Positions 1 to 9,448 of a stretch of 64,000 bases of DNA are shown in pieces (the stretch's first letter is position 1; every line of letters begins with the position of its first letter). The notes beneath the pieces were generated by a model that saw only the letters and a program-made list of their open reading frames with translations, ran no database searches and was not told the DNA's origin. The stretch is taken from assembly GCF_963677575.1 (NCBI RefSeq), contig NZ_OY782038.1, positions 558,001 to 622,000 of the forward strand, given 5' to 3'. A program made the position numbers and the translations under genes. This DNA is from an uncultured Draconibacterium sp. (GTDB taxonomy: Bacteria; Bacteroidota; Bacteroidia; Bacteroidales; Prolixibacteraceae).

Positions 1-521
1 TCACCAAAAAATTCTATTTTCTGGAACAATTGATGTGCTACTCATCGAGCATTGAAAAGTGCCTGTTTGAACGTATAAATATTGCCAGTGCAATTGTTGA
101 ATCGGACGATAAGCAATTCCCGGCCATTCGTATAAAAGATTTTCCTGATTACAGCCAGTTGGTGAAATTACAAAAGTGCTTAGGCGAAAAAAATGTACAT
201 CTCGTTGAAAAACTTCACCTGGAGGAAGAGGTTAAAACGATTGTGAGCAAAGTTTTTGTTTTGAAGGAATTGGAGCCTGATTTTTATATCGACGAGGTAG
301 AAGAGCATAAAGGCTATTTTATTGTTGACCGACATCTTGATTCGGAAGAGTTTGAACGTGCAATTACACAAATCAGGTATAACGGTGTTTGTAAGCTTTT
401 TGATGCCGAACAAGGCGTGCTGTTTAGCAATGGTAAACTAATCCATATCGTACGTATTTTTTCGGAAGCTTTGGATCTGGATATGCTTAAATGTTTACGA
501 AAAGAATTTGTGAAGCTGTAG
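1..521 (+). CDS. Hypothetical protein, probably 5'-truncated by window edge
   Basis: The reading frame is open from the first full codon at base 3 to the stop at 519-521. It may begin upstream of the window, at TTG 30 or at ATG 33; the nine codons before those (reading ...KKFYFLEQ) look protein-like, so I treat it as partial. The visible product is about 170 residues, soluble, mixed charged/hydrophobic, with no signal peptide or membrane segment. I recognise no family or motif. It converges on the large TPR-like gene, with a shared bidirectional terminator between the stop codons. The function is unknown. Confidence 0.6.
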   Translation, partial: TKKFYFLEQLMCYSSSIEKCLFERINIASAIVESDDKQFPAIRIKDFPDYSQLVKLQKCLGEKNVHLVEKLHLEEEVKTIVSKVFVLKELEPDFYIDEVEEHKGYFIVDRHLDSEEFERAITQIRYNGVCKLFDAEQGVLFSNGKLIHIVRIFSEALDLDMLKCLRKEFVKL

Positions 522-536
522 ATACAACGAGTTATA

Positions 537-572
537 AAAAAGCCCGGTAATTAATTACCGGGCTTTTTTTTA
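537..572. terminator. Bidirectional intrinsic terminator
   Basis: A perfect inverted repeat (AGCCCGGTAA / TTACCGGGCT with a TTAA centre) is flanked by an A-run on the left and a T-run on the right. It sits between two convergent genes and can terminate both. Confidence 0.9.
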
Positions 573-3500
573 TTACAGAGATTCTATTTCCTGTAGTTTT
601 GCCTTAACCTCCGCGTCATCCGATCTTAATTCCAATGCCTTTCTGTAGTAGAAACGGGCCACATTATAATTCCCCGCTTCAAAAGCACTATTGGCAGTTG
701 TTTTAAAGTTTTCAAACTGCTGCTGGCTCTGACCGGCAACACGTTCGGCCACTCGCCGCTCGATTTCGCGTAACTGCTCTCTTGGATAGGCTTCAGTATC
801 TTTCTGCGAAAGAGCCTGATTGTACCAACCTCTGGCCACTGCCAATTCATTATTTCTGAAATTTTCGTCTGCCAGATCTATAAAACGTTGATATTCGCGG
901 TCGCGTTCGCTAAGCATCCTATCACCCAGTATTCGGTTAATTTCGGCAATACGCTGTGGCGGATAAGTCTCTTCCGGTTTCAGATCCTGTGCCTTATAAT
1001 ACCAAGCTCTCGACACATTGTACTGCTCAATATCAAACGAGCCATCGGCCTTTTTAATGATCTCATCGTAAAGTGCATTTAAACCCGATTCTTCCAAAAT
1101 CCGCTGTTCATCCAGCTCCTCTTCGAGTTGTGCAATTTGCTCTTTTCTTCTTGCCATATCCTCGGCATTAGCTTGTTCCTGAGCCAATCGCTGGCGTTCG
1201 TTTTCACGAATTTCGTCAATTTTCCGAATCTGTTCTTTCGGATATTCTTCATCAGGTTTTACGCCCAACGCAATCTCGTATTGCAGGCGGGCATCGTCAT
1301 ACGATTGTGTCCTGAAATGACCGTCGGCCACAACAATTACACTTCTGTATTTTTCATCGATAGCTTGCTGCTCAAGAATTCCATCAATTTCTGCGATCTT
1401 CTCTTTCGGATAGATTTCGTCCGGTTTTAATGCCAACGCTTCGGTGTAGTTCTCTTTCGAAGACGTGTAACTGTTTGCCGAGAAGAAACGGTCAGCCTGC
1501 ATAATCAAACTCGAATATTTCCGATCTAACTCTTCCTGCGCGGCCTGTGCAGCTGCCAGTTCTCTTAGAATCTGGTCAATTTCATCAATACGTTGCTGCG
1601 GATATGTTTCTTCCGGTTTAATATCCAATGCTGTCCGGTATTCATTGCGTGAGTTTTCATAATTCTCTGCTGTAAACAATTCGTCGGCTTTTACAATGGC
1701 GTCGTTGTAGTTTTTATCTTTTTCGGCTTGAATAGCAGCTAAACGAGCTGCTTCAGCTTCGGCTTCTTCACGAGCCAAACGTTCTCTTGTGGTTACAATC
1801 GAATCGATTTTTGCCAGCTGTTCATCCGGATAAGTTTCGTCTACCTTTGCTTGTTTTGCTGTATTGTAAGCTGCAATTGCTGCATCCCAACCTTCGCGGC
1901 GGAATTCTCGGTCGCCTTCATCAACGGCATCTTCGTAGGCTTTTTGCGCGGCTGAAAGTTGTGCCAGCAAGTTTCCGATCTCGTCAATACGTTGTTGCGG
2001 ATACGTTTCTTCCGGTTTTATCTCCAAAGCTGCCCGATATTCGTTTCGTGAATTTTCGTAATTCTCTGCTGTAAACAATTCGTCGGCTTTTACAATGGCG
2101 TCGTTGTAGTTTTTATCTTTTTCGGCTTGAATAGCAGCTAAACGAGCTGCTTCAGCTTCGGCTTCTTCACGAGCCAAACGTTCTCTTGTGGTTACAATCG
2201 AATCGATTTTTACAAGTTGTTCGTCCGGGTAAGTTTCATCGCCTTTAGCTTGTTTGGCCTTGTTATAAGCTACAATTGCTGCATCCCAACCTTCGCGATT
2301 GAATTCGCGGTCGCCCTGAGCAATTGCATCTTCATAGGCTTTTTGTGCCGCAGAAAGTTGTGCCAGTAAGTTTCCAATTTCATCGATACGTTGTTGCGGA
2401 TATGTTTCTTCCGGTTTTATATCCAGTGCTGTCCGGTATTCATTGCGTGAGTTTTCGTAGTTCTCAGCGGTGAATAATTCATCGGCGCGGGCAATCGCAT
2501 CATTGTAGTTTTTATCTTTTTCGGCTTGAATAGCAGCTAAACGAGCTGCTTCAGCTTCGGCTTCTTCACGAGCTAAACGTTCTCTTGTGGTTACAATCGA
2601 ATCGATTTTTGCCAGCTGTTCATCCGGATAAGTTTCGTCTACCTTTGCTTGTTTTGCTGTATTGTAAGCTGCAATTGCTGCATCCCAACCTTCGCGGCGG
2701 AATTCTCGGTCGCCTTCATCAACGGCATCTTCGTAGGCTTTTTGCGCGGCTGAAAGTTGTGCCAGAATCGTTCCAATTTCATCGATGCGTTGCTGAGGAT
2801 ATGTTTCTTCCGGTTTAATATCCAGTGCTGCGCGGTATTCGTTGCGTGAGTTTTCGTAGTTTTCAGCAGTGAACAGTTCATCAGCGCGGGCAATGGCATC
2901 GTTGTAATTTTTGTCTTTTTCAGCCTGGATAGCAGCTAATCTTGCTGCTTCGGCTTCGGCTTCCTCACGAGCCAGACGCTCTCTTGTAGTTACAATCGAA
3001 TCGATTTTTGCTAACTGTTCATCAGGATAGGTCTCATCAGCTTTGGCTTGTTTTGCGGTGTTGTAAGCTGCAATTGCAGCATCCCAACCTTCTCGGCGGA
3101 ATTCGCGGTCTCCTTCTGCAACGGCTTCGTCATAAGCTTTTTGCGCTGCTGAAAGTTGTGCAAGCGTAGTTCCAATCTCATCAATACGTTGCTGCGGATA
3201 CGTTTCTTCCGGTTTTATATCCAACGCAGTGCGGTATTCGTTGCGTGAGTTCTCGTAGTTCCCGGCGGTAAACAGTTCGTCAGCTCTGGCAATAGCATCG
3301 GCGTAATTTTTATCCTTTTCTGCCTGGAGCACTGCTAAACGTGCTGCTTCGGCTTCGGCAGCTTCTTGTGCCAACCGCTCTCTTGTGGTTACAATCGAAT
3401 CGATTTTTGCCAGCTGTTCGTCAGGATATGCTTCATCTGCTTTCGCTTGTTTTGCAGTATTATATGCACTAATTGCCGCATCCCAACCTTCACGACGGAA

Positions 3501-5711
3501 TTCGCGATCGCCTTCTGCCACAGCTTCTTCGTAGGCTTTTTGTGCTGCGGAATGTTGTGACAGGATTGTTCCTATTTCTTCAATTCGTTGTTGAGCATAG
3601 GTTTCGTCCCGTTTAATTTCCAAAGCTGCACGGTATTCGTTGCGTGAGTTTTCATAATTCCCAGCGGTAAACAGATCATCTGCCCGAGCAATGGCATCGG
3701 CGTAATTTTTATCCTTTTCTGCCTGAATGGCTGCCAAACGAGCCGCTTCAGCTTCGGCAGCTTCACGTGCTAAACGTTCCTGCTCGGCAATTAAACCATC
3801 AATTTTAGCCATCATCTCTGTTGGATAAGTTTCTTCCGGCTTTAACTGTGCAGCTTCCGCAAAAGTGGTTCTTGAATCTTCGTAGGCTTTTCTTTCAAAC
3901 GAGCGATCGCCCTCTGCAATTAAATCATTGTATTCCCTTTCCAGACGTGCCAAATCATTCAATACCGTTGCAATTTCATCCAGCTTATCCTTCGGATATT
4001 GCTCACGGGGTTTTACCGTAAGTGCTTCGTTGTATTTGCTTCGGGCATCCTGGTAATTTTTTAATCCAAGCATATTATCCGCCTGGGCAATAATCTGGTT
4101 GTATTGTTGATCGACACCTCGCTGAGCAATAATCTGGTTAATTTCTGCAATACGCTCAACAACATGTTTATCACCCGCCTTCAGTTCATTCGCTTTTTCA
4201 TAAAGTGTTTTGGCGTTGGCATAACTTTGTGCATTAAACTGTTTATCGGCCTGACTAACAAACTCGTTAAAACTGTTTTGTGCATACAAAATCTCACTTA
4301 TCTCCTCTACCCGTTTTTTCGTTCTCGGCTCATTGGGGACTAATTCCAGCGCCTGCTCGTAGTTCGACAGAGCCTCGGGATAATCTTCCTTCTTGTAAGC
4401 TTTGTCGGCAGCTGCAATAAATTTATCAAATTCCATCCTGTTAAGGATGCGCTTCATTTCCTTTTTAGAGTCCTCAATGCGACGTGTAGCCTTTATGTCT
4501 CCGGGTTTATAAGACAATGCATTCTCGAACGAAGTAAGTGCCCGATCGTAAAACTGCTTGCTAAACATACGCTCTCCTTCCGACATTGCATCATCATAAC
4601 TTTTCTGATCTTCCTGGTTCTTGCGTTGTTCGGCAAGTAAATCATTAATTTCTGCAATCTTGGTTTTTGGATATTGTTCGTTGGGTTTTATTTCAAGAGC
4701 CTTATTGAAAAGTCCAAGCGCCTCGTTGAATAACAGTTCGTCGATCGCCTGATCCCCTTGTTCAATCAGGTTCTGATAATTTCCGGCAACACGCAGCTGC
4801 TCCTGTAACTCGGCAATTTTTTTCAACTGATCGTTTACATATTGATCAAAAGGTTTTATGGAAAGTGCCCTGTTGTACGAATTTTTTGCTTCGGGCAACT
4901 GACGATTTGAAAAGTGTAAATCGCCTTCTTTTACCAGTTTATTAAAGCGGGCCAACATTGCTGCATCCAACTCTTCCGCTGCCATTATCAATCCCAGAAG
5001 ATCGTTAATTTCAGCAATCCGGTCTTTTGGGAACTGCTCACTGGGGAATATCTTACTGGCTGCTTTATAGCCATCCAGAGCTTCTAAAAACTCCTCGTTA
5101 CTGTATTCTTGTCCGGCCTGTTCCAACAGTTCGTTGTATTCTTTTCGAAGTTCGGCCAATTCGGCACGGGTTAATCGCGCCATAAAATCAGCATTCTCAT
5201 CAACCTGCTGTGCCTGCGCAATTGCCTGGTTGATCAGACGTTCAATTTGTGCATCGTTGTAATACAGTTCCTTTACAAAATTATCGACACTCGGACTGTA
5301 AAATATTTTCAGCACCGTGTTTTCGGCAAAGGAATTATCGATTCCGGGAATTTCAGTAAACAAATTAATATCTACCGGAAATGGAGGAAATTTAGGATCG
5401 GCATTAAGAACATCGCGTGGAACGTCGGTTTCAACCACAATCTTCTGACTAAAATTTCCTTCGTGCTCAAAAATCAATTCCCACTTGTGGTTCCAATTTA
5501 GCTCTACATTGTATTTTCCATCTGCTCCAACACCGTAATTATCAAGTCGTCTTCCATCGCGATACATTTGAATAATAGCCCCTTCGGGAGATCCTTCCTG
5601 AACGGTAATCGTACCTTCAACAGCCAATCCATTGGCACGCTGAGCCATTGACTGGCCAACACAAATTAGAAAAAATAGAATGGTAATTATACTTGTAAAC
5701 CCCTGCTTCAT
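573..5711 (-). CDS. Giant secreted TPR-like repeat protein
   Basis: The 1712-residue product starts with a signal peptide (residues 1-23, ending SMAQ) at ATG 5711. Residues about 28-100 resemble a carboxypeptidase-regulatory/PEGA-like beta domain. From about residue 160 to the end there are more than 20 TPR-like helical hairpins of the form AD..F....Y..A...Y..AL.IKP.E.YP..RI.EI, separated by charged coiled-coil-like linkers (EAEAARLAAIQAEKDKNY). The middle contains five to six nearly identical 133-residue double units. The protein has no catalytic motif and is probably a periplasmic or envelope-associated scaffold, which is inference. It is a single gene without obvious operon partners. Confidence 0.8.
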   Translation of the reverse strand: MKQGFTSIITILFFLICVGQSMAQRANGLAVEGTITVQEGSPEGAIIQMYRDGRRLDNYGVGADGKYNVELNWNHKWELIFEHEGNFSQKIVVETDVPRDVLNADPKFPPFPVDINLFTEIPGIDNSFAENTVLKIFYSPSVDNFVKELYYNDAQIERLINQAIAQAQQVDENADFMARLTRAELAELRKEYNELLEQAGQEYSNEEFLEALDGYKAASKIFPSEQFPKDRIAEINDLLGLIMAAEELDAAMLARFNKLVKEGDLHFSNRQLPEAKNSYNRALSIKPFDQYVNDQLKKIAELQEQLRVAGNYQNLIEQGDQAIDELLFNEALGLFNKALEIKPNEQYPKTKIAEINDLLAEQRKNQEDQKSYDDAMSEGERMFSKQFYDRALTSFENALSYKPGDIKATRRIEDSKKEMKRILNRMEFDKFIAAADKAYKKEDYPEALSNYEQALELVPNEPRTKKRVEEISEILYAQNSFNEFVSQADKQFNAQSYANAKTLYEKANELKAGDKHVVERIAEINQIIAQRGVDQQYNQIIAQADNMLGLKNYQDARSKYNEALTVKPREQYPKDKLDEIATVLNDLARLEREYNDLIAEGDRSFERKAYEDSRTTFAEAAQLKPEETYPTEMMAKIDGLIAEQERLAREAAEAEAARLAAIQAEKDKNYADAIARADDLFTAGNYENSRNEYRAALEIKRDETYAQQRIEEIGTILSQHSAAQKAYEEAVAEGDREFRREGWDAAISAYNTAKQAKADEAYPDEQLAKIDSIVTTRERLAQEAAEAEAARLAVLQAEKDKNYADAIARADELFTAGNYENSRNEYRTALDIKPEETYPQQRIDEIGTTLAQLSAAQKAYDEAVAEGDREFRREGWDAAIAAYNTAKQAKADETYPDEQLAKIDSIVTTRERLAREEAEAEAARLAAIQAEKDKNYNDAIARADELFTAENYENSRNEYRAALDIKPEETYPQQRIDEIGTILAQLSAAQKAYEDAVDEGDREFRREGWDAAIAAYNTAKQAKVDETYPDEQLAKIDSIVTTRERLAREEAEAEAARLAAIQAEKDKNYNDAIARADELFTAENYENSRNEYRTALDIKPEETYPQQRIDEIGNLLAQLSAAQKAYEDAIAQGDREFNREGWDAAIVAYNKAKQAKGDETYPDEQLVKIDSIVTTRERLAREEAEAEAARLAAIQAEKDKNYNDAIVKADELFTAENYENSRNEYRAALEIKPEETYPQQRIDEIGNLLAQLSAAQKAYEDAVDEGDREFRREGWDAAIAAYNTAKQAKVDETYPDEQLAKIDSIVTTRERLAREEAEAEAARLAAIQAEKDKNYNDAIVKADELFTAENYENSRNEYRTALDIKPEETYPQQRIDEIDQILRELAAAQAAQEELDRKYSSLIMQADRFFSANSYTSSKENYTEALALKPDEIYPKEKIAEIDGILEQQAIDEKYRSVIVVADGHFRTQSYDDARLQYEIALGVKPDEEYPKEQIRKIDEIRENERQRLAQEQANAEDMARRKEQIAQLEEELDEQRILEESGLNALYDEIIKKADGSFDIEQYNVSRAWYYKAQDLKPEETYPPQRIAEINRILGDRMLSERDREYQRFIDLADENFRNNELAVARGWYNQALSQKDTEAYPREQLREIERRVAERVAGQSQQQFENFKTTANSAFEAGNYNVARFYYRKALELRSDDAEVKAKLQEIESL
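1560..3770 (-). repeat. 399-bp tandem coding repeats inside the TPR-like gene
   Basis: The segment encoding TTRERLA recurs at 1781, 2180, 2579, 2978 and 3377, a constant 399 bp (133 codons). There are five full REGWDAA units and six EKDKNY units. Copies 798 bp apart (near 1790-1960 and 2588-2760) are almost base-identical, while the copy between them has drifted. This points to recent unequal exchange or gene conversion. Unit boundaries are approximate. Confidence 0.9.
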
Positions 5712-5891
5712 ATCAAGTTGTTAATTTAAAAAGAACGAAAATAAGAACAATAAATTATCCGTTAAATAAAAAGTACACAGTTTTTCGTTTAAGTGTTATT
5801 TTTAACAAAATGCAAGATTTATGCCTTGTTTTATTACACTTTTCAACTATAATATGTTATTTTGGCGCTTCATTCATTTTCTGTTTATATA

Positions 5892-7355
5892 ATGACAACA
5901 AAACGCGAAGCATCTCTTTTCCTGGCATTGTTGCCAATTTTAATCTTAATAGGACTATTAACACTTAACGTATTACTTTTTGACGATACTCTGGCCGGTG
6001 CCAACCAGGTTGCGCTGATGCTGGCTGCTGCTATTGCAGGTGTGGTTGCTTACCGTTTAGGTTTCAGCTGGGATAAAATCAGTAAGAAAATTGTTTCGAC
6101 AATTGGTTCAGCAATGCCTTCCATTTTAATTCTGCTTTTGATCGGGTCGCTGGCAGGAACCTGGCTGATCAGTGGTGTTGTTCCGGCAATGATCTATTAC
6201 GGATTAGATATTATCAGCCCGAAAATGTTTTTGTTTACGGCAGTTGTGGTGAGTGCCATTGTTAGTGTTGCCACCGGAAGTTCGTGGTCGACCATCGCAA
6301 CCATCGGTATTGCGCTGCTGGGTATTGGGAAAGCCATTGGAATTGATGAAGCGGTTGTTGCCGGAGCCATTATTAGCGGCGCCTATTTCGGAGATAAAAT
6401 GAGCCCTTTGAGTGACACCACAAATCTTGCTCCTGCAATGGCCGGAACCGATTTGTTCACCCACATAAAATACATGACCTTAACAACGGTACCAACGATG
6501 ACAATCACTCTGGTCATTTTCCTGATTATGGGTTTTAATTACGATTTTTCAAATGCCTCGATAAATGTAGAGGACGTAAAAGTGGCAATTGACGCTACTT
6601 TTAATACAAGTCCATTATTATTTTTAGTTCCGGTAATTTTGATTACAGTTATTATTCTAAAAGTACCGCCTCTTCCATCGCTGTTAATTGGAACGCTGCT
6701 GGGAGGATTGTTTGCCATAATCTTTCAACCCGAGGTTATTAATGACGTTGCCGGCAATATCAACAACTACGGAACAGCTTCATATGTTTCGGTTATGCAG
6801 GCCATGTTTGGCGACGTCAGTCTGACTACGTCAAATGCAAATGTAAATGAACTGCTCAGTACCTCCGGAATGCGCGGAATGCTTGACACTGTCTGGCTTA
6901 TTCTTTCGGCAATGGTGTTTGGAGGTGTGATGGAATCGGCAGGATTACTGAAACGTATTACACAACCAATTATAAAGTACGCAAAAAGTACCGGAAGCCT
7001 TGTGGCATCAACAGTTGGAACATGTATCTTTTTCAACACCACTGCTTCCGATCAGTATATTGCGTTGGTAGTTCCGGGACGGATGTACCGAAAAGCGTAT
7101 GAGGACAAAGGTCTGAAACCGGAACTATTAAGCCGTACGCTGGAGGACAGCGGAACCATTACGTCGGTACTTATACCTTGGAATACCTGTGGTGCAACAC
7201 AATCAAGAGTGCTTGGTGTTGATACCTGGTCTTACGCTCCTTATGCCTTTTTTAACATCATTAGTCCATTTATGACCATTCTTTTTGCTTACCTGAATAT
7301 TAAAATCAGGCGATTTGCAAAAGGAGAAAAACCTTCGGAAGTAAAAGAAGACTGA
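5892..7355 (+). CDS. nhaC: NhaC-family Na+/H+ antiporter
   Basis: The 487-residue product is a polytopic inner-membrane protein with about 11-12 hydrophobic segments. The conserved NhaC-type stretch GAYFGDKMSPLSDTTNLAP lies near residues 163-181, and the C-terminal half repeats the fold with a TVGTCIFFNTTASDQ segment. The family exchanges external H+ for internal Na+, or in some members organic acids. I chose ATG 5892 over TTG 5862 because the longer form only adds an unlikely hydrophobic tail before MTTKREASL. It appears monocistronic. Substrate specificity (Na+ against lactate/malate) cannot be read from the sequence. Confidence 0.88.
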   Translation: MTTKREASLFLALLPILILIGLLTLNVLLFDDTLAGANQVALMLAAAIAGVVAYRLGFSWDKISKKIVSTIGSAMPSILILLLIGSLAGTWLISGVVPAMIYYGLDIISPKMFLFTAVVVSAIVSVATGSSWSTIATIGIALLGIGKAIGIDEAVVAGAIISGAYFGDKMSPLSDTTNLAPAMAGTDLFTHIKYMTLTTVPTMTITLVIFLIMGFNYDFSNASINVEDVKVAIDATFNTSPLLFLVPVILITVIILKVPPLPSLLIGTLLGGLFAIIFQPEVINDVAGNINNYGTASYVSVMQAMFGDVSLTTSNANVNELLSTSGMRGMLDTVWLILSAMVFGGVMESAGLLKRITQPIIKYAKSTGSLVASTVGTCIFFNTTASDQYIALVVPGRMYRKAYEDKGLKPELLSRTLEDSGTITSVLIPWNTCGATQSRVLGVDTWSYAPYAFFNIISPFMTILFAYLNIKIRRFAKGEKPSEVKED

Positions 7356-7409
7356 TATCGAATTATGCATTTCGATTAACGGTTGGCTTGCCCAAAAACC
7401 TTCATTATC

Positions 7410-7676
7410 CTCACTATTTGTGCGGAAATTTCAGCTTTTTACCGGATCGTTTTAACTATTTTGGAGAAAATCCTAATTTTTTGTTAGAAGATCTTCTAAA
7501 AAAACGAGAAAAACCTAACTTTTTTTGAAAATACTCTCACTTTTTGAGAAGAATTTCCAGCTTTTTGTGAGGAAATTCTAACTATTTATGAGAAATTTTT
7601 CATTTTTTGTGAGATGAACGAGACTTTTTTCCAGCCCATTGACTCTTTTCACAAGGATAAGCTCACTTTAAGTGAG
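7410..7676. repeat. Array of degenerate ~21-bp repeats with internal dyad
   Basis: About ten degenerate units begin near 7410, 7432, 7453, 7473, 7495, 7515, 7536, 7558, 7579 and 7601, a mean period of about 21 bp. The consensus resembles CTCACTTTTTGTGAGgAAATT, whose ends (CTCAC/GTGAG) are complementary across a T-rich centre. A 16-bp perfect palindrome lies at 7484-7499 and an isolated near-perfect copy (CTCACTT-T-AAGTGAG) at 7662-7676. Spacing varies by one base either way and stops occur in the frames I read, so it is not a coding repeat. Confidence 0.75.
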
Positions 7677-7904
7677 GAAATTCATACAGATAATCTCCTC
7701 CGCCGGATTACCGGGACTTTAGTACAAACTATTCTCATAAAGCTTTTAATAAAAGTTTCAGGTTTCCTTCCTTTTTTGATAGCATCCGTGGCATCGGTCC
7801 CTGGTTTCATCATTCCATTTAACAAATTAGCCGGAAGTGTAAAAAACATAAAAAAACACAGCAACAAAGAGTTACTGCGTTTTAATTTTATAATAGAAAA
7901 GTGA
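7614..7904 (+). CDS. Possible small membrane protein, doubtful
   Basis: A 96-codon frame starts at ATG 7614 within the tail of the 21-bp repeat array. It contains a hydrophobic stretch (about residues 38-70) and a basic C-terminus. I recognise no family, and the start overlaps repeat-derived sequence. It may be a genuine small protein or a chance frame. It converges on the Gfo/Idh gene, with the stops almost touching (7904 and 7906). Confidence 0.25.
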   Translation: MNETFFQPIDSFHKDKLTLSEEIHTDNLLRRITGTLVQTILIKLLIKVSGFLPFLIASVASVPGFIIPFNKLAGSVKNIKKHSNKELLRFNFIIEK

Positions 7905-7905
7905 A

Positions 7906-9312
7906 TTACGTTAATCGTTTGCTTCGTGGTTGCAATGTGGTTAAACTTCCGACTTGTACAGGCAATCCCGATTCAATGCTGTTTCTGGCAGCTGTTCCTA
8001 TCAGAATTGACATAGCTCCATCACGCGTTCCTGCTAAATGCTGGAATTCGTCTTCGGCGTCGGGTGTTCTGAAAATATGATCGTGCAGTCGTACATCTCC
8101 ACCTCCATGACCGCCACGACTGTAAGCAACGTTTATAATTTCCTGTTCGCCCCACAATTTATGCAGAATTATTGGCTTCAACATTTGTTTCTGATTTCCG
8201 CTCTGATCCATTTCTGCCCGGTGCATATCTTCCTGCGATATCTGCACATCTTCGAGATAAGGAACATCAAGAAAAGCTTCAATACGTCCTTCGGTGCCGT
8301 TAAATGCGACACGCCAACCTTCCCAGGGCGAATAAGTTGTAAGCATGTAATTCAGGTACACATTATTGGCGTATTTTACATTTACATTCATTTTATCGTA
8401 AATGTTAATCTCCGGCCGGAACAAACAATTATCGCGAATGTAACCATCGTACTGTTCGTGCTTTGCGTAAAGATTATATTCGGTAGGACTTTGGGTAATG
8501 TCCCAGAAAAACGGACAACTTCCCTTTTCATCGCACGACCGGCAATTTACACCACTTTTCTCGCTACGATTGCCATAAAACTCCAAATCGCCTTTGGCAT
8601 AAACTTCATCCGGATCAGAATCGATCCACCAGTTCAACAGATCGAAATGGTGCGTGGCTTTGTGAATCAGTAAAGTTCCGCTCCACTCGCGCTGACCGTG
8701 CCAGCGCCGGAAGTACGAAGCTCCGTGACTGGTATTCAGCATCCACGAGAAATCAACTGAAACCAGTTTCCCAATGGCATTATTCATCAGCAACTCCTTG
8801 ATCTTCGTATTGTAAGGGCTCCAGCGATAATTGAAACCAACGATTACTTTGCGTTTGTACCTTCGCTCGGCATCCAATATTTCCTGGCACTTATCTTCAT
8901 CGGTTGTTAGCGGTTTCTCAGTAAGCACATCAACACCATTTTCCAACGATTTTATAATGAACTGGTGATGCGTAGCATCCGGTGTTGTTACAATAATTAA
9001 ATCAGGCGTTTGCTCTTTTATCATTTCATCAAAATCAGTGTAGGTCTTGCAATTCTCACCCACTCCAATATAACCAGCAGCATATTTTACCCGGCCTGGA
9101 TTTATATCTACCAGCGCCACAAATTCAAGGATGTCACTGTATTTTTCAACCAGCCGTTTTCCCCAGAAACTGTTTCCGCGGATTCCGGTACCAACCAAAA
9201 CAATTTTCAGTTTTTCGCCTTCGGATAGAACGGCAGCTTTTAAAGGATTAGATACAACAGCGCCGGCAGCAATTGTGCCAATGGTAGCAAGAAAATTTCT
9301 TCTGTTTTGCAT
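7906..9312 (-). CDS. Tat-exported Gfo/Idh/MocA family oxidoreductase
   Basis: The 468-residue product has a twin-arginine signal (MQNRRNFLATIGTIAAGAVV) at its N-terminus. A Rossmann fold follows (VLVGTGIRGNSF near residue 40) and then the family motif TEKPL (about residue 130). A CRSCDEKGSCPF segment near residue 266 is a Cys cluster with spacing CX2CX5C. ATG 9312 is chosen because it puts the RR motif at the very N-terminus; an upstream extension to 9378 would bury it. Family members oxidise or hydrolyse sugars using bound NAD, and some related exported proteins are GH109 glycosidases. Activity here is undetermined. It is divergent from the regulator at 9449. Confidence 0.85.
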   Translation of the reverse strand: MQNRRNFLATIGTIAAGAVVSNPLKAAVLSEGEKLKIVLVGTGIRGNSFWGKRLVEKYSDILEFVALVDINPGRVKYAAGYIGVGENCKTYTDFDEMIKEQTPDLIIVTTPDATHHQFIIKSLENGVDVLTEKPLTTDEDKCQEILDAERRYKRKVIVGFNYRWSPYNTKIKELLMNNAIGKLVSVDFSWMLNTSHGASYFRRWHGQREWSGTLLIHKATHHFDLLNWWIDSDPDEVYAKGDLEFYGNRSEKSGVNCRSCDEKGSCPFFWDITQSPTEYNLYAKHEQYDGYIRDNCLFRPEINIYDKMNVNVKYANNVYLNYMLTTYSPWEGWRVAFNGTEGRIEAFLDVPYLEDVQISQEDMHRAEMDQSGNQKQMLKPIILHKLWGEQEIINVAYSRGGHGGGDVRLHDHIFRTPDAEDEFQHLAGTRDGAMSILIGTAARNSIESGLPVQVGSLTTLQPRSKRLT

Positions 9313-9388
9313 TTGTATAAGTTTAAAAATGATTATTCTATTTATACGAAACTTAATTTGATTAAATTTTCTTACCAAATACTTTTAC

Positions 9389-9418
9389 TTGCCTTACGTA
9401 AATATTGTGTTAACTTTG
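9389..9418 (+). promoter_or_regulatory. Bacteroidota-type promoter for the anchored regulator
   Basis: TTG at 9389-9391 and TAACTTTG at 9411-9418 are separated by exactly 19 bases, matching the Bacteroidota -33/-7 consensus. The predicted start of transcription is near 9423-9425, which leaves a leader of about 25 nt before ATG 9449. Confidence 0.75.
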
Positions 9419-9448
9419 CGATTAACGCAACTCATTTACAGCACGTTA

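Noticed and set aside
7410..7618. Repeat array as a CRISPR
   Set aside because: Units of about 21 bp are contiguous with no unique spacers, the repeats are degenerate, and no cas genes are present.
8038..8673. Long open frame (about 211 codons) on the plus strand opposite the Gfo/Idh gene
   Set aside because: It lies wholly antisense to a well-supported gene whose motifs are intact; its product is Cys/Phe-rich with no domain, typical of a mirror frame.
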